A DNA stretch of 64,000 nt, taken from Cupriavidus sp. D39. Its GTDB lineage: Bacteria > Pseudomonadota > Gammaproteobacteria > Burkholderiales > Burkholderiaceae. A program made the position numbers and the translations under genes. Where the stretch lies: contig NZ_JAPNLE010000009.1 in assembly GCF_026627925.1 (NCBI RefSeq), forward strand, positions 310,001 through 374,000. The letters run 5' to 3'. The notes beneath the pieces were generated by a model that had not been told where the DNA came from, did not search any database, and saw only the letters and a list, made by a program, of their open reading frames with translations. This document shows positions 8,469 to 16,382 of this stretch, piece after piece. Numbering within the stretch: the stretch's first letter is position 1; every line of letters starts with the position of its first letter.

Positions 8469-8513
8469 GAACACATGCTTTGCAATATCCAGCCCAAATG
8501 TCATAGCATTCAT
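8469..8513 (-). CDS. IS110-family transposase, exon 1 (15 codons)
   Basis: ATG 8513 preceded by a strong GGAGGG ribosome binding site. It encodes MNAMTFGLDIAKHVF, the standard IS110 opening with the first catalytic Asp, and ends exactly at the intron 5' splice site (GTTC / GTGCG). It becomes a full transposase only after the intron is removed. Confidence 0.82.
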
Positions 8514-8675
8514 TTCGGGTCCCTCCGTTCCTGTAGTGGTGGTGACATCTTCCACTCTGGCACATTGCGATGCCGTTCGGTCTGGAGGGACCCCTTCTCC
8601 TCAGGCTTTTTTTGCCCGACCCACACTACCGTTTCGGCTCCTCGCGCTCCACTGCGGGGACGGGGCGCGTTCATA

Positions 8676-8852
8676 CCATCTTTTCTTGACGAGTAAAGAA
8701 AAGTGACATCTCACACGTTCTAAAACGGCCAACACCGTATAGCCGCGACAGCAGCTAGAAGCGCTAAAAAATCGCCCACTCACGCTATTCTGCATCAGCA
8801 GCTAGAAGCATCAAAACCCCGCCCTAAAGAGACACCCCCGCATCAGCGGGCT
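8676..8852 (-). repeat. right arm of the inverted-arm repeat, outer part
   Basis: The reverse complement of 3104-3218, with the ACGAGTAAAG palindrome, GTGACATCTCACACGTTCTA and the outer CCCGC...GCGGG hairpin. It carries an extra block of about 50 bases (about 8761-8810) in which TAGCTGCTG recurs. Its outer edge truncates the IS630-type transposase. Confidence 0.65.
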
Positions 8853-8986
8853 AGTCCTGTTCCCAAAACGATGCGTGCCCGCGCAACCAGCGACGCCGGG
8901 ATACTCCGCGAACGCGCCATCGAGGCAAGTTGAGACCGCTCGTCTTCGCTCAACACCAGATCCAGCTTCGGTCGTCCCATTGGCAT
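8843..8986 (-). pseudogene. IS630-family transposase, N-terminal fragment
   Basis: 47 codons from ATG 8986 (MPMGRPKLDLVLSEDERSQL...) with the N-terminal helix-turn-helix character of IS630 transposases (about 340 residues when complete). The frame runs into the inverted-arm repeat at about 8852 and stops at 8843. The DDE catalytic core is absent, so the fragment is dead. The matching C-terminal scrap lies at about 3011-3070. Confidence 0.65.
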
Positions 8987-9056
8987 GTTGGCATCTCCCG
9001 TTCGTCGATACCAACATCCTACAAAAATATAGATCCGTTAACAACGGAACGGGACA

Positions 9057-9410
9057 CTAGAGCGCCGCCGTCACGATGATCTCAACCAGCAACTCGGGGC
9101 GCGCGAGCTTGGCCTCGCAAGTGGCTCGCGTCGGCACGGCATGCTCGGAAATCCAGTCCTCCCAGGCGACATTCATGCCGTCGAAGTCGCGTTCGATGTC
9201 TTTCAGCCAGATCTGCACAGATAACAGCTTCTCCTTATCAGAACCGACGCTAGCGAGGTAGCCTTCGATCTTGGCCAGCACGTCGCGCGTCTGGCCGGCG
9301 ATGTCCGCGGTCGTGTCACCCGCGGTGACACCTGCTACGTAGACGATGTCATTGTGGACAACCAGTCGGGAAAGCCGTTTGGTGGATTGGTGACGCTGGA
9401 TATTGCTCAT
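9057..9410 (-). CDS. RidA/YjgF/UK114-family imine deaminase
   Basis: A 117-residue protein of standard RidA length. It has the family's C-terminal CEAKLARPELLVEIIVTAAL block with the conserved Arg (R104) that binds the carboxylate of imine/enamine substrates. The start at 9410 is chosen because GAGGAA lies 7-12 bases upstream; longer in-frame extensions would read through the neighbouring oxidase. RidA proteins hydrolyse reactive imines released by amino-acid oxidases, which suits its place as last gene of the FAD-oxidase operon. The stop codon overlaps the TA target of the IS630-type element, but the encoded protein is unaffected. Confidence 0.88.
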   Translation of the reverse strand: MSNIQRHQSTKRLSRLVVHNDIVYVAGVTAGDTTADIAGQTRDVLAKIEGYLASVGSDKEKLLSVQIWLKDIERDFDGMNVAWEDWISEHAVPTRATCEAKLARPELLVEIIVTAAL

Positions 9411-9480
9411 GTGAATTCCTCTTGTCGGTGGTAGTGGTGTTGATGCTGGCGTGAACAGTGGGTTGGAAGACGGGCCATGC

Positions 9481-10637
9481 TTAGTCGTGCAAAGCTGCCG
9501 CTCGCACGGCTTGAGGCTTGTCGAAGCGGTCGATGGCAAAGGCTTCAATTGGCAGCGAGGCACGCCCCTCGGTGACCAGTTCGGCGACGATCTGGCCCAC
9601 GATCGGTCCGAGCTCGAACCCATGTGCGGAGAAGCCGAACGCATGCACCAGGTCGGGCGCGCAGCGGCTGCGGCTGATGACTGGGATGTCGTCTGGCATG
9701 AAGGCTTCAACGCCCGCCCACGCGCGATTAATGGCAAGCGGGCCGAGGTGGGGGAAGAGGGCGGTGACGGTCTGCGCGCTGGTGGCGAGCTTGAGCATGT
9801 CGACCTCGCCGTGGCGGGCTTTGGCATCGGCCTCGCAGCGTAACCCGCCGCCGATCAGCACGGTGCCGTTGGCGAATTGCTTGAACGACAACGCCCTGCC
9901 GGTGGCGCCCAGCACTGGCTTGACGAAGGGGGCCACGCGGTAGGTGATCATCAGCATCAGGCCGCCAACCTGCACCGGCACCGGCTCGCCGACTTGTCCC
10001 GCAAACTCGCCGGCCCACGCGCCCGCCGTGTTGACGAGGTGACTGGCGCTGAAGGTGCCACGCGGGGTGCGGACAAGCCAGTGGTTTTCGGTGCGTTCCA
10101 CCTGCAACGCTGGCGTGCCCTCGTGTATCGCGGCGCCGGCGCGCGCCGCTGCGCGCCGAAAGGCGGTCACGGCGCGGTAGGGGAGCGCGTGGCCATCGTC
10201 GCGTGCCCAGATCGCACCCGTGACATGAGGCGTGATCGACGGCACCAGCTTGCGCACCGTGTGCGCGTCTACCAGTTCCTCATGTGTAAAGCCCAACGCC
10301 TCGAGCTGTGTGACTCGGCCGCGCAGCACTTCCAGCTCGGCCTCGCTCTCCGCTACCTTGAGCTGGCCGCTCGGCACAAAGTCGGCATCTTCGCCGGTCA
10401 GCTCGGCAAGGCGGTGCCACATCCCGCGCGCGGCAAGCGCGAGGGGAATCTCGGCAACGTGACGGCCAAGCGTGCGGACTCCCCTGCGTTCACGCCGGAG
10501 GCGTGCCGGCCGCAGTATTGCGCTTCGAGCAAGGTTACCCGCAGGCCGCGCCGCGCCAGTTGCAGCGCGCTGGAAGTGCCCTGCAGGCCCCCGCCGATGA
10601 TGATGACATCGGCCCCCAGCTTGGCGTCAGGCTTCAC
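9481..10637 (-). pseudogene. FAD-dependent amine oxidase subunit, frameshifted (HcnC/OoxB-like)
   Basis: A DAO-fold flavoprotein related to opine oxidase subunit B, HcnC and D-hydroxyproline dehydrogenase beta. It starts at GTG 10637, overlapping the upstream gene's stop by 11 bases, and shows the dinucleotide-binding VIIIGGGLQGTSSALQLA motif at residues ~11-27. The frame breaks at the C4 run 10481-10484. Restoring one base joins SGVNAG to GVRTLGRHVAEIPLALAARG and gives about 385 residues, a normal length. The C-terminal FAD contacts (GFSAHGFELGPIVG) are intact. It is probably the beta-type catalytic subunit of a heterotrimeric amine dehydrogenase with the two genes upstream. Sequencing error is as likely as true inactivation. 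Confidence 0.8.
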
Positions 10638-12006
10638 GGGCAAGCTCGCCAAGGGTGATCGGCTTGATGGGCGGGCGGATGCGGTAGTAGCCCACTTCCT
10701 GCGGCGGCACGCCGCGCGCCTGCGCAATGACTTCCGTGACGGTCAGCCCGCACAGCCGGCCCTGGCACGGGCCCATGCCGCAGCGGCCGAAGGACTTGGT
10801 CTGGTTGGGACCGCCGCAGCCCAGTTCGACGAACGCGCGGATCTCGCCGGCCGTGACCTCTTCGCAGCGGCACACGACGACCTCGTCGGCGGGGATCCGG
10901 TTGGCAGCCTTGGGGCGATACAGCGCATCGAGGAAGGGCCGGATCTGCAGATGCGAGCGCAGCGCGGCGCGGGCCGGCGCTGCGTGGCGGTCGCGCCCCG
11001 CGGCGTCCAGCCGGCCTGCCGCGTGCGCGGCGGCCAGCCCGGCGAGCTCGCCTTGCAGGCGTGCCGCCAGCGCGCCGCCGATGCCGCGTCCGTCGCCGGC
11101 GATAGAGATGCCGGGAATGTCCAGCGCGCCCCATTCGTCCGCCTGCGGCTGCCAGCACAGCTGGACATCGTCCCACCGATGCGCGGCGCGCAGCGCCCAG
11201 GTGAACTGCGTATTGGGTACCACGCCCTGGTGGAGCAGCACGGTGCGGGTCTCGATGCGTTGTTCGCGCCCGCCGCTGGTGAAGCGCAGCGCGCGCACGG
11301 CATCGTCGCCCTCGACAGCCAGGCCGGTGGCGCCTTTGTAGAAGGGCACGCCGCTCTTCCTGAGCGTGCGCATCAGCGCCAGGCCCTTTTTCAGATAGCG
11401 CCAGCCGGCCAGCGCGCCGCCCAGGTGGGATAGCGCGCGGCGATAGTCGGCGCCATCGGTGGTGTCGACTATGGCGCGGATCGGCACCCCGGCGCGCGCA
11501 TACTGCCACCCCAGCAGGTAGAGCAGCGGGCCGCACCCGGCCAGCACCACCGGCTCGGCGGGCGCCAGGTCGGCGCTCTTGAGCAGGATCTGCGCCGCGC
11601 CCGCGGTCATCACGCCGGGCACGGTCCAGCCCGGGATCGGGAAGGGCCGCTCCATGGCGCCGGTACAAAGAATGACCTGATCGGCTTGCAGGCTCGCCAC
11701 GCCGCCATCGCGCAGGTAATGCACCACCCGCTCGCGCGTGACTTGCCATACTGCCGCGCCGGTGATGTGCTGCGCGCCGCTGGCGGCGAAGGCCTCGGCC
11801 AGGGCGGCGCCGGCCGCGTAGTCAGGCCCGAGGATGCGCAGCCGCTCCGGCGTGGCCGCCGTGATGGCGCGATAGATCTGGCCACCGGGGGCTTCCTGCT
11901 CGTCCAGCACCGCCACGCGCGCGCCATGGGCGGTGGCGGCCACGGCAGCGGCCATGCCGGCCGGGCCGGCGCCGATGATGGCGATATCGAATTGATGCTC
12001 AGGCAT
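10627..12006 (-). CDS. FAD/NAD(P)-binding oxidoreductase subunit (HcnB/OoxA-like)
   Basis: 459 residues. The N-terminal Rossmann motif IIGAGPAGMAAAVAA lies at residues 10-24, with a second nucleotide-binding region at VVLAGCGPLLYLLG. The C-terminus has a BFD-type cysteine cluster (VVCRCEEVT...GRCGMGPCQGRLCG) that binds a 2Fe-2S centre. This is the architecture of opine oxidase subunit A, HcnB and D-hydroxyproline dehydrogenase alpha. It starts at ATG 12006, overlapping the stop of the 2Fe-2S gene (ATGCCTGA), so the two are translationally coupled. It would pass electrons between the DAO-type subunit and the iron-sulfur subunit. The substrate cannot be read from sequence; an opine, D-hydroxyproline or related imino acid is plausible. 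Confidence 0.85.
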   Translation of the reverse strand: MPEHQFDIAIIGAGPAGMAAAVAATAHGARVAVLDEQEAPGGQIYRAITAATPERLRILGPDYAAGAALAEAFAASGAQHITGAAVWQVTRERVVHYLRDGGVASLQADQVILCTGAMERPFPIPGWTVPGVMTAGAAQILLKSADLAPAEPVVLAGCGPLLYLLGWQYARAGVPIRAIVDTTDGADYRRALSHLGGALAGWRYLKKGLALMRTLRKSGVPFYKGATGLAVEGDDAVRALRFTSGGREQRIETRTVLLHQGVVPNTQFTWALRAAHRWDDVQLCWQPQADEWGALDIPGISIAGDGRGIGGALAARLQGELAGLAAAHAAGRLDAAGRDRHAAPARAALRSHLQIRPFLDALYRPKAANRIPADEVVVCRCEEVTAGEIRAFVELGCGGPNQTKSFGRCGMGPCQGRLCGLTVTEVIAQARGVPPQEVGYYRIRPPIKPITLGELAREA

Positions 12007-12334
12007 GGCCAGCCTCCGTCTCGGGATCGAGTTCAAGGTCGCGCGCGCCATGCTGGCTGCGCACGGCCATGCCTTCGCGCACCTGCACTAGGCAAGCCTG
12101 GCGGCTGGGTTGGCCATCGATCTCCATCAGGCATTCAAAGCACACGCCCATCATGCAGTAGGGCGCGCGCGCAGCGCCGCTGACCGGCGTGGTGCGCAGG
12201 GGCGTCACGCCGCTGGCCAGCAACGCGGCCGCCACGCTGCGCCCGCAGGGCACGCGCAGGGGCTGGCCGTTGAATTCGATCGTCACCATGGCGGCGCCGT
12301 TGGCAAGCGGGCGGAACAGGGCTTCAGTGGGCAT
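11999..12334 (-). CDS. 2Fe-2S subunit of an amine oxidase (HcnA/OoxC-like)
   Basis: A 111-residue ferredoxin-fold protein. The cluster ligands are Cys60, Cys65, Cys68 and Cys81 (C-x4-C-x2-C-x12-C), the pattern of HcnA and the gamma subunit of D-hydroxyproline dehydrogenase. ATG 12334 overlaps the end of the preceding FAD gene by 11 bases; an internal Met16 (MVTIEFNGQPLRVP) is an alternative start nearer the domain. With the two adjacent flavoproteins it makes up a soluble or membrane-associated three-subunit oxidase. Confidence 0.83.
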   Translation of the reverse strand: MPTEALFRPLANGAAMVTIEFNGQPLRVPCGRSVAAALLASGVTPLRTTPVSGAARAPYCMMGVCFECLMEIDGQPSRQACLVQVREGMAVRSQHGARDLELDPETEAGHA

Positions 12335-13451
12335 GATTAAAAACCTGGTTGGTATCGAGGAAGCGGTCGCCGGTGAATACGTCGATGCCTTCGGGCGTGG
12401 CGCCGCCGCTGACCCACGGCGCCACGCGGAAAACATGGGCGGCGGCCAGCGTGACGCCGCTGTGGCAAGTGGTGACGAAGGCACCGGGGCAGGCGGCGCT
12501 CTCCTGGTAGATCGGGAAGCCGTCCGGCGTCATCACGCGCAGGGCGCCCCAGGCGCGTACCAGCTTGAGGCTGGCCAGCGCGGGAAAACTGCGCACGCCG
12601 CGCCTGGCGATCGCGCCGAGCACGTCCACCGTCGTGCCGTCATCGAACCCGACATCTTCCATCGAGTCGCCCAACTGGATGGTGCCCTCGTCGGTCTGCC
12701 GCACGTATGTGGTGGGATGGTCGAGGAAGTGCGAGGCCCGCTCGCCGATCAGGACCTGGCCGCGGTTGGGCGCCACCGGCGCATGCAGCCCGATCTGCCC
12801 GGCCAGCGCGCGATTGCCCAGGCCAGACGCCAGCACGATGCGGGGCGCCGCAAAGCGCGTGCCGCCGGCTTCCACGACAAAGCCCGCGCCATCGCGCGCA
12901 ATCTGTCCCACGCCGTGCCGGGGCAGTATCCGGACACCACGGTGCTGGCATGCCGTGTGCAAGGCGCGCAGCAGCTTGAGCGGGTTCGCATGACCGTCCA
13001 TCGGCGTGTAGCTGGCGCCGGCCACGTCCGGGCCGATGCCGGGCAGGCGCGCGCCCAGCGGACCGTGGTCCAGCATCTCGAACGGATAGTCGCCGCCAAG
13101 GTTGTCCTGGATGCGTTGCAGCCGCGCCTCGCGCGCCTGCATCTCCTCGGCGGAAAAACAAAGGTGGAAGCCGCCCGGCTGCTTGAGCTGCACATCGATG
13201 CCGGTATCTTCCAGCAGCGCGGCGGCAAGCGCCGGCCACCGCCGCGCCGAGCCCATGGTCCAGCTGGCGTAGGGCGCCATGCCATGGCCCTTGCCCTGGA
13301 CCCAGACCAGGCCGAAGTTGCCGCGCGAGGCACGCAAGGCATCGTCGCCTTCGTCCAGCACGGTCACGCGCACGCCGTTGCGGGCGGCGCCGTAGGCGAT
13401 GGCGGTGCCGACCAGGCCGCCGCCGATGACAATAAGATCGCTTGTGGTCAT
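12324..13451 (-). CDS. FAD-dependent oxidoreductase (DAO family)
   Basis: 375 residues. It has an N-terminal FAD-binding motif LIVIGGGLVGTAIAYGAARNG (residues 6-26), an arginine/glycine-rich second FAD segment, and a C-terminal ALRVMTPDGFPIYQES ... HSGVTLAAAH block typical of glycine/sarcosine/D-amino-acid oxidases. The frame is intact. It lies between the ABC permease and the 2Fe-2S gene. It could be a second oxidase in the pathway, or an alternative catalytic partner for the 2Fe-2S and HcnB-like subunits. The start at MTTSDL is chosen over an in-frame upstream Ile because ATG is adjacent to the domain. Confidence 0.83.
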   Translation of the reverse strand: MTTSDLIVIGGGLVGTAIAYGAARNGVRVTVLDEGDDALRASRGNFGLVWVQGKGHGMAPYASWTMGSARRWPALAAALLEDTGIDVQLKQPGGFHLCFSAEEMQAREARLQRIQDNLGGDYPFEMLDHGPLGARLPGIGPDVAGASYTPMDGHANPLKLLRALHTACQHRGVRILPRHGVGQIARDGAGFVVEAGGTRFAAPRIVLASGLGNRALAGQIGLHAPVAPNRGQVLIGERASHFLDHPTTYVRQTDEGTIQLGDSMEDVGFDDGTTVDVLGAIARRGVRSFPALASLKLVRAWGALRVMTPDGFPIYQESAACPGAFVTTCHSGVTLAAAHVFRVAPWVSGGATPEGIDVFTGDRFLDTNQVFNHAH

Positions 13452-13489
13452 GATGAAAGTGGGTTGCGAAAGACGCCTAGCGCGGGCGT

Positions 13490-14284
13490 TCAGTTCTTGC
13501 CGATCAGCACGCGGTCGAGCCCGACGATGCGGTCCAGCAGCACCATCAGCACTAGCGTGCCGACGATCAGCACCGTGGACACCGAGGCCACCAGCGGATC
13601 GATGGTCTGGGCAATCTGGTTGTACATGGCCACCGGCAGCGTGGTGGTGCCCGGGGTGGCGACGAACACGGTCATGGTCAGCTCGTCGAAGCTCTGGATA
13701 AAGGCCAGCATCCACCCGCCCGCCACGCCCGGCAGGATCAGCGGCAGCACCACGCGCCGAAAAGCGGTGAAGCGGCTCGCGCCGAGCGACAGCGCGGCGT
13801 GCTCCGCGTCGCGGTCCAGGCCGGTCGCCGCTGCCAGCACCAGGCGCAGCGCATAGGGCATCACCACCACCACGTGCGTCAGCGCCAGCCAGAAGAACGA
13901 ACCGCTGACGCCCACCGTGGTGAAGAAGCGCAGGAAGGCCACGCCCAGCACCACGTGCGGGATCATCAGCGGCGACATGAAAAAACCCATCAGCGCGCCG
14001 CGCCCCGGAAAGCGGTAACGGGTGAGCGCCAGTGCGCCCGGCACGGCCAGCGCCACCGCGATGGTGGCCGAGGCCAGCCCCAGCCATAGCGATAGCCAGA
14101 ACGCGTCGACAATCTCGTGGGCGTCGCCGATAGCGCGGAACCAGCGCAGCGAGAGCCCGTCGGTGGGCAGGGAGATATAGCCCTTGCCGGTGAAGGAGAC
14201 CGCCACCACCACGAGCAGCGGCGCCACGATGAAGGCGATGAAGAGGCTGTGGTAAAGCAGGGAAAACAGTCCGTTCTTGCGCAT
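13490..14284 (-). CDS. ABC transporter permease (PotC type)
   Basis: A 264-residue inner-membrane protein with about six hydrophobic helices and the binding-protein-dependent permease EAA loop (EHAALSLGASRFTAFRRVVLPLILPG) that contacts the ATPase. It belongs to the polyamine/opine/mannopine permease group. It lies 27 bases downstream of the partner permease and is part of the importer that feeds the adjacent oxidases. Confidence 0.88.
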   Translation of the reverse strand: MRKNGLFSLLYHSLFIAFIVAPLLVVVAVSFTGKGYISLPTDGLSLRWFRAIGDAHEIVDAFWLSLWLGLASATIAVALAVPGALALTRYRFPGRGALMGFFMSPLMIPHVVLGVAFLRFFTTVGVSGSFFWLALTHVVVVMPYALRLVLAAATGLDRDAEHAALSLGASRFTAFRRVVLPLILPGVAGGWMLAFIQSFDELTMTVFVATPGTTTLPVAMYNQIAQTIDPLVASVSTVLIVGTLVLMVLLDRIVGLDRVLIGKN

Positions 14285-14311
14285 GATCCTCTCTCTTTTC
14301 TCTTGCTTTGC

Positions 14312-15247
14312 TCAGCCTTCGAACACCTGGCGGAAGCGCCGCTCCACCAGCCGGTTGCAGCCCACGATGATGATCACGTTGGCGATCAGCAGCAGCACGG
14401 CGATGGTTGCGCCGAGCGGCCAGTTCAGCGTGTTGAGGAATTCGTCATAGGCCGCGGTGGCGACCACCTTGAGGCGGCGCCCGCCAAGGATGGCCGGCGT
14501 GGCGAAGGCCGATGCCGCCAGGGCGAACACGATGATGCCGCCCGACAGGATGCCCGGCAGGATCTGCGGCAGGATGATGCGGCGGAACACGGTGAAGGGC
14601 GACGCGCCAAAGGCCAGGCCGGCGTTCTCGACCTGCGCGTCGAGCTTTTGCAGCGCGGCCCAGACGGAGATCACCATGAAGGGGATCAGCACGTGGGTGA
14701 GCGCGATCACCACGCCGGTCAGGGTAAAGACAAGCTTGACCGGTTCGTCGACAATGCCCATCCATTGCAGGGCCTCGTTGATCAGCCCGTTGTTGCCCAG
14801 CAGGATGGCCCAGCCGAGCGTGCGCACCACCACCGAGATCAGCAGCGGGCCAAGGATCACGATCAGGAACAACGCGCGCCAGGGACTCTGCATGCGTGCC
14901 AGGATGATGGTCTCCGGCACGCCGAGCGCAACGGCCAGCACGGTCACGGCCAGTGCAAGGCCCGCGGTGCGCAGGAAGATCTCGTGGTAGTAGCTGTCGC
15001 CCAGCACCTCCAGGTAGTTGGCCATGGTCAGCTCGGGCAGCACGCCGCGCGTGCCGTCGAAGACATGGAACGACAGCAGCGCGGTGAGCGCCAGCGGCAC
15101 CAGCAGCATCGCGGCGAACAGCAGCAGCGCGGGTGCCGACAGTAGCCAGGGCGCCGATCCGGCATGCGCATCGTTGCTGGCGGTGGCAGCCTTGGCGGGC
15201 GCGGCCGGGGCGCCGGAGGGCAGGGTGGAGACGGTGGTGTCAGCCAT
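14312..15247 (-). CDS. ABC transporter permease (PotB type)
   Basis: A 311-residue inner-membrane permease with a cytoplasmic N-terminal tail rich in Ala and Thr (residues 1-35), six predicted helices and the EAA loop ENAGLAFGASPFTVFRRIILPQILPG. Its start overlaps the end of the ATPase gene by 8 bases. It pairs with the permease at 13490. The family imports polyamines, opines and other small cationic or amino-sugar compounds. Confidence 0.88.
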   Translation of the reverse strand: MADTTVSTLPSGAPAAPAKAATASNDAHAGSAPWLLSAPALLLFAAMLLVPLALTALLSFHVFDGTRGVLPELTMANYLEVLGDSYYHEIFLRTAGLALAVTVLAVALGVPETIILARMQSPWRALFLIVILGPLLISVVVRTLGWAILLGNNGLINEALQWMGIVDEPVKLVFTLTGVVIALTHVLIPFMVISVWAALQKLDAQVENAGLAFGASPFTVFRRIILPQILPGILSGGIIVFALAASAFATPAILGGRRLKVVATAAYDEFLNTLNWPLGATIAVLLLIANVIIIVGCNRLVERRFRQVFEG

Positions 15248-16307
15248 GATGTTGCTCCGCCGTCAGTACCCGCAGGTCATCGTCCGACCACAGCACGCTG
15301 ACCGCCGAACCTTCCTCGGGCGGCGCGGCGCCATGGTTGGGCTGGCTGACGCGCAGCAGCCCGAGCGCACTTTGCACTTCCAGCATCCAGTGATTGCCCA
15401 GGAACAGGCGCGTTTGCACCGTGGCGGGGATGCCGCCGGCATTCGCCGGCGCCAGGCGGATCTTCTCGGGGCGCACGTAGACGTGCACCTCCTTGCCAAC
15501 CTCGCGGCCCTCGTGCGGCACATGCGCGAGCGTGGCGCCCAGGCGCACTTCGCAGCAGCGCGGGTTGGTCTTTTCCACCACGCCGCGGATAGCATTGGTC
15601 TTGCCGAGGAAGCCGGAAGCAAAGGCGGACTGCGGACGCTCGTAGGCCTCGAGGGGCGCGGCCAGCTGCACGATGCGCCCGCCGTGCATCACGGCAATGC
15701 GGTCGCTCATGGTCATGGCCTCGACCTGGTCGTGGGTCACCAGGATGGTGGTGATGCCAAGGTGGCGCTGGATCGCGCGCAGCTCGATGTGCATGTCCTC
15801 GCGCAGCTTGGCGTCGAGGTTGGACATGGGCTCGTCGAGCAGCAGCACCTCGGGCCGGATGGCCAGCGCACGGGCAATCGCCACGCGCTGGCGCTGGCCG
15901 CCCGACAACTCGCGCGGGTAACGCTTGCCAAGGCCGCCAAGGCGCACCAGGTCCAGCGTCTCGTCGATGCGCCGGCGGCGTTCGGCGCAGGCCACGCCGC
16001 GCATCTCCAGGCCAAAGCCGATATTGGCGGCCACCGTCATGTGCGGGAACAGCGCATAGCTCTGGAACACCACGCCCATGCCGCGTTTTTCCGGGCGCAG
16101 GGCAGTGATGTCGCGGCCCTCGAGCAGGATGCGGCCATGGGTGGGCTCCACAAAGCCGGCGATCATCTGCAGGGTGGTGGTCTTGCCGCAGCCGGAGGGC
16201 CCGAGCAGGGAGAGGAACTCGCCGCGCCTGACCTCCAGGCTCAGGTTTTCGACGGCGTGGAAGGCACCATAGGCCTTGGCGAGACTGTCTAGAGTGAGGA
16301 ACGTCAT
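15240..16307 (-). CDS. ABC transporter ATP-binding protein (PotA type)
   Basis: 355 residues. Walker A GPSGCGKTT is at residues 36-44, followed by the signature LSGGQRQR, Walker B VLLLDEPMS, the switch His (LVTHDQVEA) and a C-terminal TOBE domain (about 280-355) as in PotA and FbpC. The start at MTFLTLDSLAKAYG is preferred over the longer reading because it begins at the NBD fold. It energises uptake through the two permeases downstream. Confidence 0.9.
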   Translation of the reverse strand: MTFLTLDSLAKAYGAFHAVENLSLEVRRGEFLSLLGPSGCGKTTTLQMIAGFVEPTHGRILLEGRDITALRPEKRGMGVVFQSYALFPHMTVAANIGFGLEMRGVACAERRRRIDETLDLVRLGGLGKRYPRELSGGQRQRVAIARALAIRPEVLLLDEPMSNLDAKLREDMHIELRAIQRHLGITTILVTHDQVEAMTMSDRIAVMHGGRIVQLAAPLEAYERPQSAFASGFLGKTNAIRGVVEKTNPRCCEVRLGATLAHVPHEGREVGKEVHVYVRPEKIRLAPANAGGIPATVQTRLFLGNHWMLEVQSALGLLRVSQPNHGAAPPEEGSAVSVLWSDDDLRVLTAEQHHG

Positions 16308-16382
16308 GGTCTTTTCGTGGTTGGCGCGGCGCCCCCGCAAGAGGCTCCGTCTGTCGTGGCGACTACGGGAGGGGGCGCTGGC

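Larger units (their letters stand above)
4964..8679 (-). mobile_element. IS110-family element carrying a group II intron
   Basis: Splicing 4962 to about 8680 restores a continuous right arm of the inverted-arm repeat (GGTTACT then TTTCTTGACGAGTAAAG), which defines the insertion. Both ends carry TATGAACGCGCCCCG in inverted orientation (4965-4979 and 8661-8675). Without the 2195-base intron the element would be about 1.5 kb, normal for IS110. The non-coding segment between the right end and the transposase start (8514-8660) is where IS110-group elements encode their bridge RNA. The exact ends are inferred. Confidence 0.65.
3010..9060 (-). mobile_element. IS630-family element, split by a nested insertion
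   Basis: The outer ends are a perfect 16-base inverted repeat (3010-3025 and 9045-9060), with TA dinucleotides at both junctions as expected of the TA-targeting IS630 family. Inside the right end, a minus-strand frame (8843-8986) encodes the first 47 residues of an IS630-type transposase. Inside the left end, a minus-strand frame reads ...NRLCERISGTGH and stops within the repeat, as the C-terminus of such a transposase would. The middle of the transposase is missing and is replaced by the nested elements. The element sits at the ridA stop codon, and removing it still leaves a TAG there. Confidence 0.7.

Noticed and set aside
9411..9827. N-terminal extension of the ridA frame
   Set aside because: It reads out of frame through the FAD oxidase gene. 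RidA starts at 9410 behind a good ribosome binding site.
9877..11433. Long plus-strand open frame (518 codons) across the oxidase genes
   Set aside because: Very rich in Arg, Ala and Gly, opposite to three clear flavoprotein/iron-sulfur genes, with no domain. GC-rich antisense frames are usually open.
12189..13856. 555-codon plus-strand frame opposite the FAD oxidase and permease
   Set aside because: Shadow of the minus-strand genes with skewed composition and no ribosome binding site.
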